A DNA stretch of 57,102 nt, from contig CAJNDS010002448.1 of assembly GCA_905221605.1 (NCBI GenBank), forward strand, positions 302,501 to 359,602, in the 5' to 3' direction. The stretch is from Symbiodinium natans. Lineage: Eukaryota; Sar; Dinophyceae; Suessiales; Symbiodiniaceae. Shown here piece by piece: positions 22,965 through 32,109 of this stretch (positions are counted from its first letter, which is position 1; each line of letters begins with the position of its first letter). The translations under genes and the position numbers were made by a program. Below the pieces are notes generated by a model. The model saw only the letters and a list, made by a program, of their open reading frames with translations, ran no database searches and was not told where the DNA came from.

Positions 22965-23800
22965 AGCAATTAAACCCAAACCCTTAACTGTTAAACCCTA
23001 TATGGTTAAAGTTTAAAGGTTTAGGGTTTAAGCTGTAGGCATTACACATAAGTCGGCAACTAAACCTAAACCGTTAAGCTTTGAACCCTATAGGTTTAAT
23101 GTTTAAAGGTTTAGGGTTTAAGATTTATAAGCATTAAAACCTAAGCCCATAGAGTCCAAACCTTAGGGTTTAAGGTTGAGGCATTCAAACCTCCTGGGGT
23201 CTAAACCCTAAAACCCTATAGGGCCCAACAAGGCTCAAAGGTTTTAATCCCATAGGCGCTGAAGGTCTACATGCCCAGACCTTAGGTTTGTAAACCATTA
23301 AATCCTATAGGGTTTAAAGGTTTAGAGTTTGTTGCAGGATTTGTCTCTAACACCCTCACGAGCTTAACCCTATAGGGCTTAAGCCCTATAGGCTTAAGGT
23401 TTAGGCACTACCTAGGCGTAGAACCTTATAACCCTGTGATTTAGGCATTTAAACCGAACCCCATTTAGGTTCAAGGTTTAGGCATTAAACACCTTAGCCC
23501 TAAGCTCTTTAGGGTTTGAAGCCAAAAACCCTATAGAGCCCAAAAAGGCTCAAAGGTTTTATCCCTATAGGAGCTGAAGGTAGACATGCCCAAACCTTGG
23601 GTTTGTAAACCATTGAACCCTATAGGGTTGAAAGGTTTAGGGTCTTTTCAGGGTTTATCTCTAAAACCGTCACGGGGTTGGCCCTATAGGGTTTAGAAGT
23701 TTAGACCCTATAGGGTTTACAGGTTTCGAGTTTAAGGTATAGGCGTTGCCTATAGGAGTAGAACCTTATAACCCTGGAGGATTTGAGGCTTACATTCCTA
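22965..23800. repeat. repeat field based on AAACCCTATAGGGTTTA
   Basis: The near-palindrome AAACCCTATAGGGTTTA and variants occur more than ten times. They are mixed with TTTAAAGGTTTAGGGTTTAA and larger direct duplications. About 23210-23455 is repeated, with substitutions and indels, at about 23526-23790 (offset 316-340 bp; both contain AAGGCTCAAAGGTTTTA and GAACCTTATAACCCTG). A shorter duplication of about 75 bp lies at 22970-23130. I see no gene. Confidence 0.85.
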
Positions 23801-24905
23801 AACCTCAAATCCCGGGTTATGCCCATGTTTGCAGGGCTTGCCTCATGTGAAAATGCAAAGATAAAGTAGAAGAAGTACCCACATCATGTATGTATATAGG
23901 GTATAAATATTGTATATCACACACAGATAATGGAGAAGGCATGGGTAATGCGAAAAAAATCATCTGCTGTAAGTCCCGGGGACGCGAGAATACTGTGAGC
24001 AATTATCTTTTCACTATTCCCTGAGACCGCCTGAAGTTTTCTTGTAGATACTTTCCGGTTGCATTTGTGTTTTTCGGGGGTGCTTCAGGTGGTTGTGTGC
24101 AGTTATATCTTAATATAGCGAGGGTTTAGGGTGGTTTTGAGTGAAAGACTAGTGAAAGGGGTACGTACGCCGAAAGGTTTTGTTTAGATCCTCTACTGAT
24201 GTATCTGTGTTTTTCAAGATGTTTCAGGTGGTTGTACGTCTCGTCAGGAGAAACGAGAAAACATGCTACGGGAACTGTGTTGTACATTGAAAGTCTCTAA
24301 AACGGTGGATCTTTGAGGGGGGGGGGGGTAGCGAACTAAAGTACCCAAAAACTAACAATCATGTCCAAGTACCCCTAAGAAACCCTCATGTGTGACCAGG
24401 AGATCCGAGGCACAGCAGCGAGAACCCCAACAGGCATGCGGCGATGTGGAACATGCTGCAATTCAACCCCTTTTTTTACGGCTAGGACTGCCGCACAGCC
24501 TGCCTGGGATCTTCACATCACCCTCGCAGAGGCTTCATACAGGGTTCAGCCCATGCATGTAATTCAACCCTAAACCCCAGACCCTGAACCCTAGCCACCC
24601 TTAAACACTAAACCCGACTCGGGTGACACTTTGAAAGGCGACTACTCCCTGGACTTCCAAGTCCTCTAAAGCCGGCGTTGCTGTCCGCATCTCCGCAACG
24701 CCCCACTGCCTGAGCGTGGCCCCGCTGACCCCAAGTATTTTGCCCCAAAATAAGGGAACTCTTTTGTCGAATTGAACCCCCTAAACACGTAAAATTGCCC
24801 CCCTAAATTTAAAACAAAGGCACGGGATTCTCAGCGCCCCTTGTTTGGGGGCACCCAGCATTTAGTTTGCTATAGGGCTTAGGGTTTAGGGTTTGGGGGT
24901 TAGGG
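23801..24905. other. non-coding stretch
   Basis: I find no supportable gene. A run of 12 G lies near 24317 and sparse CCCTAAA motifs near 24565-24615. TGTTTTTC...GGTGCTTCAGGTGGTTGT-like strings at about 24070 and 24210 indicate a local diverged duplication. Confidence 0.5.
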
Positions 24906-24908
24906 AGG

Positions 24909-25004
24909 CTATACTCCCCTTAGAACCTTGATAGAAATACTATTGTAATATCCCCTTGGGATTTACATAAACAAAAATTCAAATAATTCCCAAGGGGGAT
25001 ATAG
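24909..25004 (+). mobile_element. MITE-like family 1, copy c
   Basis: The termini are CTATACTCCCCTTAGAACCT and CAAGGGGGATATAG. An exact 4-bp duplication GAGG flanks the element (24905-24908 and 25005-25008). It is 96 bp long and non-coding. Confidence 0.88.
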
Positions 25005-25160
25005 GAGGTCCGGCCGACCACAAGCCACAAGAGTTCATGGGCGCCGTAGCACAAGGCATCCCCTTTTCGTGCGACGAGGCTACAGGCCATCTCCGGACGG
25101 GCCCGAGATGGGCAGCAGCCAGAGCATCCAATTGTCTCCCAGCACACCTAGGGAGGGCTT

Positions 25161-25182
25161 GGGGGGGGGGGGGGGGGGGGGG
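25161..25182. repeat. poly-G run, 22 bp
   Basis: Twenty-two consecutive G, followed within 30 bp by four GGGTTTC-like units, a variant of the telomeric motif. Confidence 0.9.
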
Positions 25183-25319
25183 TTCAGAGAGTCGAGTTGA
25201 GCATTGGGTTTCGGGTTTCGGGTTTCGGGTTTAGGAGTCCGATCATCATCATGATGGTGTGTCGACATCGTCACGTACATCAGAATCACGATCATGACCC
25301 TGATCGCCGTTACGACTCT

Positions 25320-25445
25320 GATTCGTGGTTGACATGATGATGTTGGTGATGATTCTGATGTTGGTGATGAGGATGGAAATGATGATGATGATGGTGATGG
25401 TGATCATGATGACGATGATGATGGTAGTGGCGGTGGCGGCGGCTC
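25320..25445 (+). repeat. (GAT)n-rich low-complexity stretch
   Basis: GATGAT and GATGGT triplets dominate. The plus strand reads Asp/Gly-rich and the minus strand His-rich. The acidic plus frame is preceded by an in-frame TGA with no AG between the stop and the repeat, so I do not call an exon. Confidence 0.8.
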
Positions 25446-25559
25446 TCTTCCATTACGCTACTATTATTGGTCAAGGCGACTATGAATTTGATTGCTAGAA
25501 TATTTTTCAAGACTTCGTTTTCACGATTGCGATTCGATGCTTCGTGTCCACCATAATCA

Positions 25560-25811
25560 TTATATATTGCTGGGTGGAGTCCAAGCGTTCGCTATATGCT
25601 GGCTTGTCTGGTGGTGCCTTACTACCCACGGGTCCATGACAAGAGAAGGATGGAAGCACCAGCATCGTGCCGTGTTTATTGCTTGCTCAGACCCTTTGTC
25701 CCTATCTTTCTTTCGGAATGTCTTCAGCAAGTACAGGTCTGTGCCGACCGGGATCACTGCAATGTGTGTTTCGCCAAAGGTGATGTGCGGCCCAATCTGA
25801 GGCTCCAGCAT
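25560..25811 (-). CDS. possible exon, unknown product
   Basis: An 83-codon minus-strand frame contains protein-like segments such as GPHITFGETHIAVIPVGTDL and YLLKTFRKKDRDKGSEQAIN. AAAGG|GTCTGAG at about 25679 could be a donor ending the exon after RKKDRDK. The opposite strand is also open over the same stretch. I recognise no family. Confidence 0.22.
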   Translation of the reverse strand: MLEPQIGPHITFGETHIAVIPVGTDLYLLKTFRKKDRDKGSEQAINTARCWCFHPSLVMDPWVVRHHQTSQHIANAWTPPSNI

Positions 25812-25829
25812 TGGATGTTCTTGTAAGCC

Positions 25830-27290
25830 CCGATGTCGTAGTGCGACATTCGAGACTCCTCGCTCTCTCTTCGATGCTCACAATATTCCTTGGCGGCGGT
25901 GGCAGAATGCCGCGGGCACGATCGTGAAAGGGCTAGGGCCCCAAGGCAGCCAAGAATGCTGTGCCGCTGTGCCGCTACGTCGTACTTGAGCGATGTTGGG
26001 GTGGTTCAAGGGCTTGGCTTTCTGCGACTAAGACTTTCATGGGGGGAATGCAGAAGCTTGCAGATACAGAAGCCGCTACAGAAAAAAGGGGGAGTGGGGA
26101 GGGGGATGCCCAACATTAAGAGCCAAAGCAAACACCCTCAAGCACCCTCCATCTTGCTGCTACCTTCAGCCAAAAGGCGATGGTGGTCATGTTGTGACGC
26201 ATGAGCCAGCAGTGGAAACCTCGCTCGTCTGCAAACCCTAAACCCTTTTTGAGCACTAAACCCTAAACCCCAAACCCTAAACCTCCAAAGCTAGCCAGAA
26301 GTGCTGCGGCTTCTATGCCTTGCGCTACCTGCTCAAACGCACCACTCATTTGTGCCCCCTAAACCATGAAAACAAACCCACTGAAGCCTTCGATCCTGCA
26401 AAGGTCCGCGGCGAGAGTTCACGAAAAAACACAAGGACAAGGCGTACCTACATGGTGGCGCAAGGCCTTCTGGGGCTGCAAGGTTTTTTGGAGGCTTGCG
26501 CGACATCATTGAAACCCTCGCCGTGGCACCAAAGAAGGGCCCCAGGAGAACGGTCAGGAGCGACGAGATCACGGCACCTCCGGCATGGGCTATGGCCGTT
26601 TTCTGTGCGGGAAGGGTTTATACTTGAGGCTGCGGCTGTTGCCTTCTTGGGTTGTTAAGGACATGAGGATGACAGGGTGGGTTTGGAGGTCTGGATATGA
26701 GGCTCCGGATTGGAGCCCCATGTTCTTTCCTCTTTTCGAAGTTGTAGCACTTGCTGTACGCAGCTTTTGGCCCCACGTCGTGTGAAACATGGTGTTTTGA
26801 TGTGATGCAAAGTATAATGACATGATGCCAGTGCTGTGGTGTTTCTCGAATCATTCTACGACGATATATACATATGTATATACTCATATAGATATATATA
26901 TATATACATATCTCTCTCTCTCTCTCTGTGTTGTCACTTCTTGGGGTTACTCGAAATAAGGACGCCCTTTATATTTGGCGAAAAGGGACCATACTTCAGA
27001 GAAGCCGACCATATGTGTATATGTAGTTCAGGGTGTTGCGCCGACGTTCTCGCGCCCATGCAGCAAATCTTTCTGCTGCAGGGGCTTCTTCGTCCATCAA
27101 TCAATCAATCGATATGAAAGTCTGTGTATGTATTCGACTATGTTTGGGGTTTAGTCGCTCGCTCTCGCACAAGGCCAGCAAGCTTCATTAGCCTGTGTAG
27201 GTACAGCAGAGGCTCCAGATACGCACGCGATCACTCAGGGTCCAAGGAACAAAGCCAAACTATGTTTAGGGTTTAGGGTTTCGGGTTTAC
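25830..27290. other. non-coding stretch
   Basis: No gene is supported. Short CCCTAAACCCCAAACC motifs lie at about 26230-26285 and TTTAGGG at about 27263-27280. A microsatellite at about 26868-26926 has ATATAT and (TC)n parts. Frames near 26320-26890 overlap on both strands. Confidence 0.5.
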
Positions 27291-27293
27291 CCA

Positions 27294-27378
27294 AGGCTCC
27301 TATGTAGTACCTTTTTGGGATAGTATACTAGAGTCCCCTATATCACTATTTTACCCAAAAGGAGCTACATCAGAGCCT
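27294..27378 (+). mobile_element. MITE-like family 3, simple copy
   Basis: The left arm AGGCTCCTATGTAGTACCTT and the right arm (CCCAAAAGGAGCTACATC, AGAGCCT) are imperfect inverted repeats of about 25 bp around a short AT-rich centre. The element is 85 bp long. Its reverse complement explains the expanded copy at 13956-14113. No clear target duplication. Confidence 0.7.
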
Positions 27379-27502
27379 GCGGGTAGGGTTTAGGGGACTA
27401 TGTTGCATATCGGCGGAACACTCCCTGCCTTGACCCATCATGAAGGTGTGACCGGCGCTGTGCATGCAGCAATGCCTGCAGGGATGTGCTAAGGATCGAG
27501 GG

Positions 27503-27783
27503 GCCCTAAACCCTAAACCCTAAACCCTAGGCCCTAAACGCTAAACCCTAAACCCTAAACCCTAAACCCTAAGCCCTACAAAAACCCTAAATCCTAAACC
27601 CTAAACCTCGGGCTCGAGGAGTGAGGCTCGAAACCATGGAATCCTGAACCAGCAGGGCCAGAGAACACCCAGCAGCCTAGGGTTTAGGGTTTAGGGTTTA
27701 GGGTTTAGGGTGTAGGGTTTAGGGTTTAGGGTTTAGGGTTTAGGGTTCAGGGTTCAGGATTCAGGGTTCAGGGTTCAGGGTTT
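27503..27783. repeat. outward-facing telomeric pair around 70 bp
   Basis: A CCCTAAA tract with a few variant units (27503-27607) is followed by 70 bp of unique sequence and then a TTTAGGG tract (27678-27783). The second tract ends in GGGTTCA variants. The orientation is that of two chromosome ends around a tiny insert, the opposite of a telomere-telomere fusion. Confidence 0.9.
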
Positions 27784-27806
27784 AGATTATTTCTTCATTC
27801 AGCAGT

Positions 27807-27911
27807 CTACTGTTTGCCTGAAAACCCCCCCACCATGTATCATATTCTTCCCTATAAGGGTAATAAGGGGATTGTTGCTTTTTTTGGGGGGGGTTCTTAA
27901 GCAAACAGTAG
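27807..27911 (-). mobile_element. MITE-like family 5, copy b
   Basis: The termini CTACTGTTTGCCTGAAAACC and GGTTCTTAAGCAAACAGTAG form imperfect inverted repeats. The core CATATTCTTCCCTATAAGGG is shared with copy d at 41744. The core is reversed relative to copies a and c. Confidence 0.68.
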
Positions 27912-28357
27912 CGATCTAGGAAAAGGGGCAAGGCGCAGCGCACGTATCACGCCCACGTCGAGCGTGCCTGCGCCAGATCCATGATTCAGAAGATTCGAGA
28001 AGAGCCCCCAGATTCCAGTCTTCATGTGTCCGACACTTGAAAACTTGAAAACTGAATATGCGGAAGAAAGGTTCTGTTGCAAGTCCGTTGGCGTCGCTTC
28101 ACCCCCCCCCCCACAGGCCCCTGCGATTGCCATTCTCATGTTTGGGCTTGCGGTGAGCTTCACCAACAACGGCAAGGTCAAATCCGAGGGGTTTAGATGC
28201 CAGCCTGTGGCTATCAGAGTGTAGAACAGGAAGAGGAAGAAGAACTTGTGATTGTGATATCCCACACCTGGAGGCCGGAGGTGCAATTGCTTTTTTCCCA
28301 AATCATAGCAGCTCAACTGTGGAGCTGCACCTTGTGGGAGTGTTGTGGGAGACATAT

Positions 28358-28443
28358 GGGTGGTCGTCAACATTATTGTCCCCTACCCGTGCCTTAATTA
28401 TGAGAGGGATCCTAAAAAGGAATCACAAGTTTGACAGCCACCC
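28358..28443 (+). mobile_element. MITE-like family 4, copy b
   Basis: The element begins GGGTGGTCGTCAACATTATT and ends AAGTTTGACAGCCACCC. The flanks ATAT and CTAT agree at three of four bases. The length is 86 bp. Confidence 0.65.
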
Positions 28444-28444
28444 C

Positions 28445-29188
28445 TATGGTTGAGGGTTTAGGGTACTCTGCGAGATCTAAAGCTGAAGGCCTCAATTTAG
28501 GGGGCGGTCTCAAAATCACATAAGAAGATCGAGGCAGGGGTTCGAGGTATTGGTGTGTCAGGCCACCCTTGCTCACTGTCAGGTCGGGGCACAGTTTGCC
28601 AGCCAAGGGCAATAATGGTCCATCCGCAAGACATTTCGGCGCATTGCGCTGCAGAAATGAGCCTGGGCTGTGTAGGGTTCGCTACAGCCCACGCATGTAT
28701 CACATTGTAGTCTGTTTGCTCAGTACATAGATAAGAAGTCAACGGGAACTGCTGGGCTTCCTGGTAGCGTAGAAACCTGCAAACGAAACACAAACCCAAA
28801 GACATGGTGACGTAGTGGGCGCATCGCAGGAATGTAAGTTGCATTGCAAGGAATACCTAGGCCACACTGCAACGACCGCCCTGAAACCCCTGCACCATTT
28901 GGGGAACGGCTGCGCCGCGGCTGTTCACATGCCCCAACTGCATGAAAACACACAGAGGCCAGACGCCCTGATGTTTCAAGACCCTGTCGCAGAGCTGAGG
29001 TGCTCGATCTGGCTTGAACTTCCTGAGTGTAGGCTTTATCAGCTTATAGGGTTAAGCAGCTCAACTCAAGGAACCAAGGGCTGACGGGTTGAAGGTGTTG
29101 CACACAAGGATGCCACTTGTCCGAGGCGCATTTCCTTGTTGCAAAACCGGAGTTCTCCAGTTTTCTTCTTGCCTCAGCTGTTCGGAGA
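28445..29188. other. stretch without a supportable gene
   Basis: Frames of 66-115 codons are open on both strands between 28412 and 29084 and cover each other. None shows a domain, a signal sequence or a phase-consistent pair of splice sites. Confidence 0.45.
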
Positions 29189-29192
29189 GTAT

Positions 29193-29266
29193 CTATACTC
29201 CCCTTAGAACCTTAGTAACAATAATATTCTGCATATCATCTTGGGTTTTATAAAAACAGGATATAG
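29193..29266 (+). mobile_element. MITE-like family 1, copy d, internally deleted
   Basis: The left terminus is intact and the right end is reduced to CAGGATATAG. An exact 4-bp duplication GTAT flanks the element (29189-29192 and 29267-29270). At 74 bp it lacks the AATTCCCAAGGGG part of other copies, so the deletion happened inside an inserted element. Confidence 0.8.
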
Positions 29267-29665
29267 GTATGGCTTAAAAAGCCCTGGGCATGCGCCTGAT
29301 TCGGAGGTTCTTGCGAGGGGGACGGCCTGGAGAGCGCATGCCTAAGTGGGCTGTCCTGCAGCTCAGGGTTCTCAGAACCCAGCAGGTGCGTAAGGTGGGG
29401 GCTCATATACTTGATTACGACTTGGAATGTCGCGATCATGAAGATGACGAAGATGGTGATACTCTGCTTCCAACATGGCCAGGTGCCTCGTGGGAAATTG
29501 TGGACAGACCCAAAACCCAAAACCCTAACCCTAAACCCTAAAGCCTAAACCCTAAACCCTTGAGAGTCCCAGCTGCGCTCGTGCATGAAGACGATGCCGC
29601 CCTCCTGCTCGAACAGGGGGCCTGTGGATGGAGAAGCCAGGCGGAAGCCCAACACTTCCCAGAAT

Positions 29666-29758
29666 CTATACTCCCCTTAGAACCTTAATAAAAAATAATA
29701 TGTTTAATCTCCTCTTGTGTTTTAAACAAACCAAAAATAATTCAAAAGGGGGATATAG
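29666..29758 (+). mobile_element. MITE-like family 1, copy e
   Basis: The termini are CTATACTCCCCTTAGAACCT and AAAAGGGGGATATAG. The flanks GAAT and GAAC match at three of four bases. It lies only 12 bp from a family 6 element. Confidence 0.8.
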
Positions 29759-29770
29759 GAACAGAAACAT

Positions 29771-29880
29771 GTAGGGGCCCCCTATTTATGAATAGGGATA
29801 TGAGTTGTTCGGGCCCTTCATTGGGTTCTACTTTTCAGGCCATTATTCGCTGAACCAGAGTTTGGTGAGGGGGCCCCTAC
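29771..29880 (+). mobile_element. MITE-like family 6
   Basis: A perfect 13-bp terminal inverted repeat, GTAGGGGCCCCCT, bounds 110 bp of non-coding DNA. The interior string CGGGCCCTTCATTGGGTTCT recurs in diverged form near 20320, and related GGGCCC-rich strings occur near 35430-35470 and 48005-48030. No target duplication is apparent. Confidence 0.6.
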
Positions 29881-30274
29881 TTTACTTGAACCCTAAGCAC
29901 GCCGGCCCTGAACGCCTACCCATGGGTGAGCTTCCTGTGCCCTGACCCCCTGGATACATTTTGCACACAGTGGTCGAACATACCACTGAGAAAAACTAAA
30001 CCCCAGACCCGAATCTCTAAACCCTAAACCCAGAATGTCTGAACACTTAGTTGCTGATTCATAAGCCCCCAAAAAAGCCTGCACTTTCAGTTCTATAGGT
30101 GATGATCGCATTCCAAAAAGTGTATAGTGTACTTATTCAGCTACTAAGCACAGCAACTCGCTCCAGACAGTGATGCTGAAAAAACGAGATTGCTTGGCAC
30201 GCGGGTGGGCGCTGATGTCCTCCGCAATTGTGTTCGATTTGTTGGGCGACAGTCGTTGAATTTTAAATCCGGAA

Positions 30275-30352
30275 CTTGGGATGTTCCCCCCTATACCTAA
30301 CAGTCCTTGATGGGGATTAAACCAGGGAGTACCATCATCCCAATTAAGGACT
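30275..30352 (+). mobile_element. MITE-like family 2, copy truncated at a telomeric motif
   Basis: The left end CTTGGGATGTTCCCCCCTA and the interior ACAGTCCTTGATGGGGATTA match the intact copy at 39430. The right terminal repeat is absent: after CAATTAAGGACTC the sequence changes directly to CTAAACCCTAGACCCTAAAA. Confidence 0.65.
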
Positions 30353-30659
30353 CCTAAACCCTAGACCCTAAAATCCCGTTCGCAGAAGGGGAAAGATCCC
30401 AATCCGGAACTCCCCCAAGTAGGGTTTATAGGGCTTAGGGCTCTCTGGCGGCTTCGCTCCTGCGGTCGCTTCAATAAACTCTCGGGCTAACGTCAAACTA
30501 GCAACCTCCCAAGATTTGAACTTGAAAACATATTCTTCCCTGAAGGGCAATATAGGGAACTGCTGCAAAAATCTCTACACGATAGTCCATAATCTATAAA
30601 AAAAATCAGTAGGATGCCAGGGCCGAAAGGTCCTGCTATTTAAACCCTCAACCCGCAAC

Positions 30660-31060
30660 CCGTCACGGCTTCAAACTTTCAAGCTCGGACGTGTTTCGAC
30701 CTTCCAACTGTCGAGCTCTCCAGATTCCAAACTTCCGAACTCGCGGGGCACGGCCGCGCTTGCAACTCTCGCAGGGCTGCGAACACCAAACTCGGAACTT
30801 TCACACTTCGAACCTCTGAACTTATTAAACTCGATCACGTTCGAACTTTCGATGGCTTCAAGTTCTCGAACTCGCAATCCCATCGAGTTCCGAACCGCGC
30901 TCGAGCTCGAGTTGCCGAACTATTGAAAGTGTCACCTTTGAAGGCTTTGAAAGCTTGCAAGTACGAGCTTGAAAGCTGCTTCCATCCGCGCTTTCTCAGG
31001 CTTCAAACTCGAAACGTTCTCCGTCATCTCTCAAACATTTTAGCTCGAGACAGTTAGAAC
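30660..31060. repeat. irregular field of GAACTC / TTCGAA-type motifs
   Basis: Variants of CGAACTC, CCAAACTT, TCGAGCTC and CTTTCGAA recur roughly every 10-20 bp for about 400 bp. They have no fixed period and no single frame. The stretch differs in texture from everything around it. I cannot assign it to a known repeat class, and the one open frame on the minus strand (30671-30883) is Ser/Glu-rich without a recognised domain. Confidence 0.6.
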
Positions 31061-31252
31061 TCTCTGTCCTTCTGGGGTTTAGGGTTTAGGGCCCTAAGCT
31101 CTAAACCCAAACTTCAGTGTAGGGTTCACCCTTTCATGGGGCCAGGGCACGGCCATTCTCCGCCTTCTGCCAGTTGTCGGGGATGAAGCCGGGGTCGATG
31201 GTAATGCCGCGCCTCGTAACTTTTCACTCTGAAATGGGCTTTCGGTTTGGGG

Positions 31253-31348
31253 TTTTAGGGTTTTAGGGTTTTAGGGTTTTAGGGTTTTAGGGTTTTAGGG
31301 TTTTAGGGTTTTAGGGTTTTAGGGTTTTAGGGTTGTAGGGTTTTAGGG
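31253..31348 (+). repeat. (TTTTAGGG)12 tract
   Basis: Twelve 8-bp units, eleven exact TTTTAGGG and one TTGTAGGG, run without a break. This is the telomere repeat of Chlamydomonas-type green algae and differs by one T from the 7-bp unit used everywhere else in the window. Confidence 0.95.
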
Positions 31349-31800
31349 GTTAGAGGCTTAGGGGGTTTAGGGGTTTTAGGGGTTTAGGGTTCGGGGTTTC
31401 GGATTAAAGGGTTTGGGCTCTGGGGTTTGGGGTGTAGGGTTTGGCCTCGACTTACCCGCTACAAAATGGGCTTCGCCGCTTACACTCGGACAAGCCAGGT
31501 GGTGAACTCAGTCACCTGTCCTTCAACACGAAATGTGTTTAGAGTCTAGGGTTCAGGGTTTCTTGTCAATTCCAGGCCCTTCAAAGAGAGGGATCCCGTG
31601 ATCAATGGACCCCCCCCCTCCCTCCAAAAAAAACATAACAAAAAGAAAATGCCTTTGTAGGTTGCCCGAGAATCCCATGGAAGGAATTCCATACCATGTA
31701 CTGTACCTACACAAGTAGCTTATGAAGGTGAAGTGTCAAGACCCCGAAAATCCCCTCGCAAGAAAGTCCCCGCTCTACCGGGGCTTCCTTTGGGCGATGG

Positions 31801-31898
31801 CTACGATTTATTTGCTTAAGAACCCCAAAAAACTAATCCCTAGAATGCCCTTGCAAGGAAGAATCTTGTTCTTTTTTGGGGTTCTTAAGCAAGTAGTA
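31801..31898 (+). mobile_element. MITE-like family 5, copy c
   Basis: The termini contain TTTGCTTAAGAACCCCAAAA and TTTTGGGGTTCTTAAGCAAG, an inverted repeat with almost no mismatches. The right end runs straight into a CCCTAAA tract with no intervening bases. Confidence 0.75.
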
Positions 31899-32108
31899 AA
31901 CCCTAAACCCTAAACCCTAAACCCTAAACCCTAAACCCCAAACCTAGATAGGCTACGACCCCAGGGTGGCTTCAGGTGGCTCAACGAACCCAAGAATGCC
32001 AGAACTCCACGCCAAACCTTGAGTTGCAACCCTTCCCTCCTCAGAGGCCTCATTAGGGTTTAGGGTTTAGGGTTTAGGGTTTAGGGTTTAGGGTTTAGGG
32101 TTTAGGGT
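31896..32108. repeat. outward-facing telomeric pair around about 106 bp
   Basis: CCCTAAA units at 31896-31945 and TTTAGGG units at 32053-32108 bound unique sequence. The left tract abuts the family 5 element. Confidence 0.9.
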
Positions 32109-32109
32109 T

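Noticed and set aside
25320-25510. Asp-rich plus frame and His-rich minus frame
   Set aside because: The acidic frame follows an in-frame TGA with no possible acceptor between, and the stretch is a GAT microsatellite.
31655-31714. Imperfect inverted repeat TGTAGGTTGCCCG...CTGTACCTACA
   Set aside because: It may be another small element, but the arms match too poorly and only one partial relative (near 19232) was seen.
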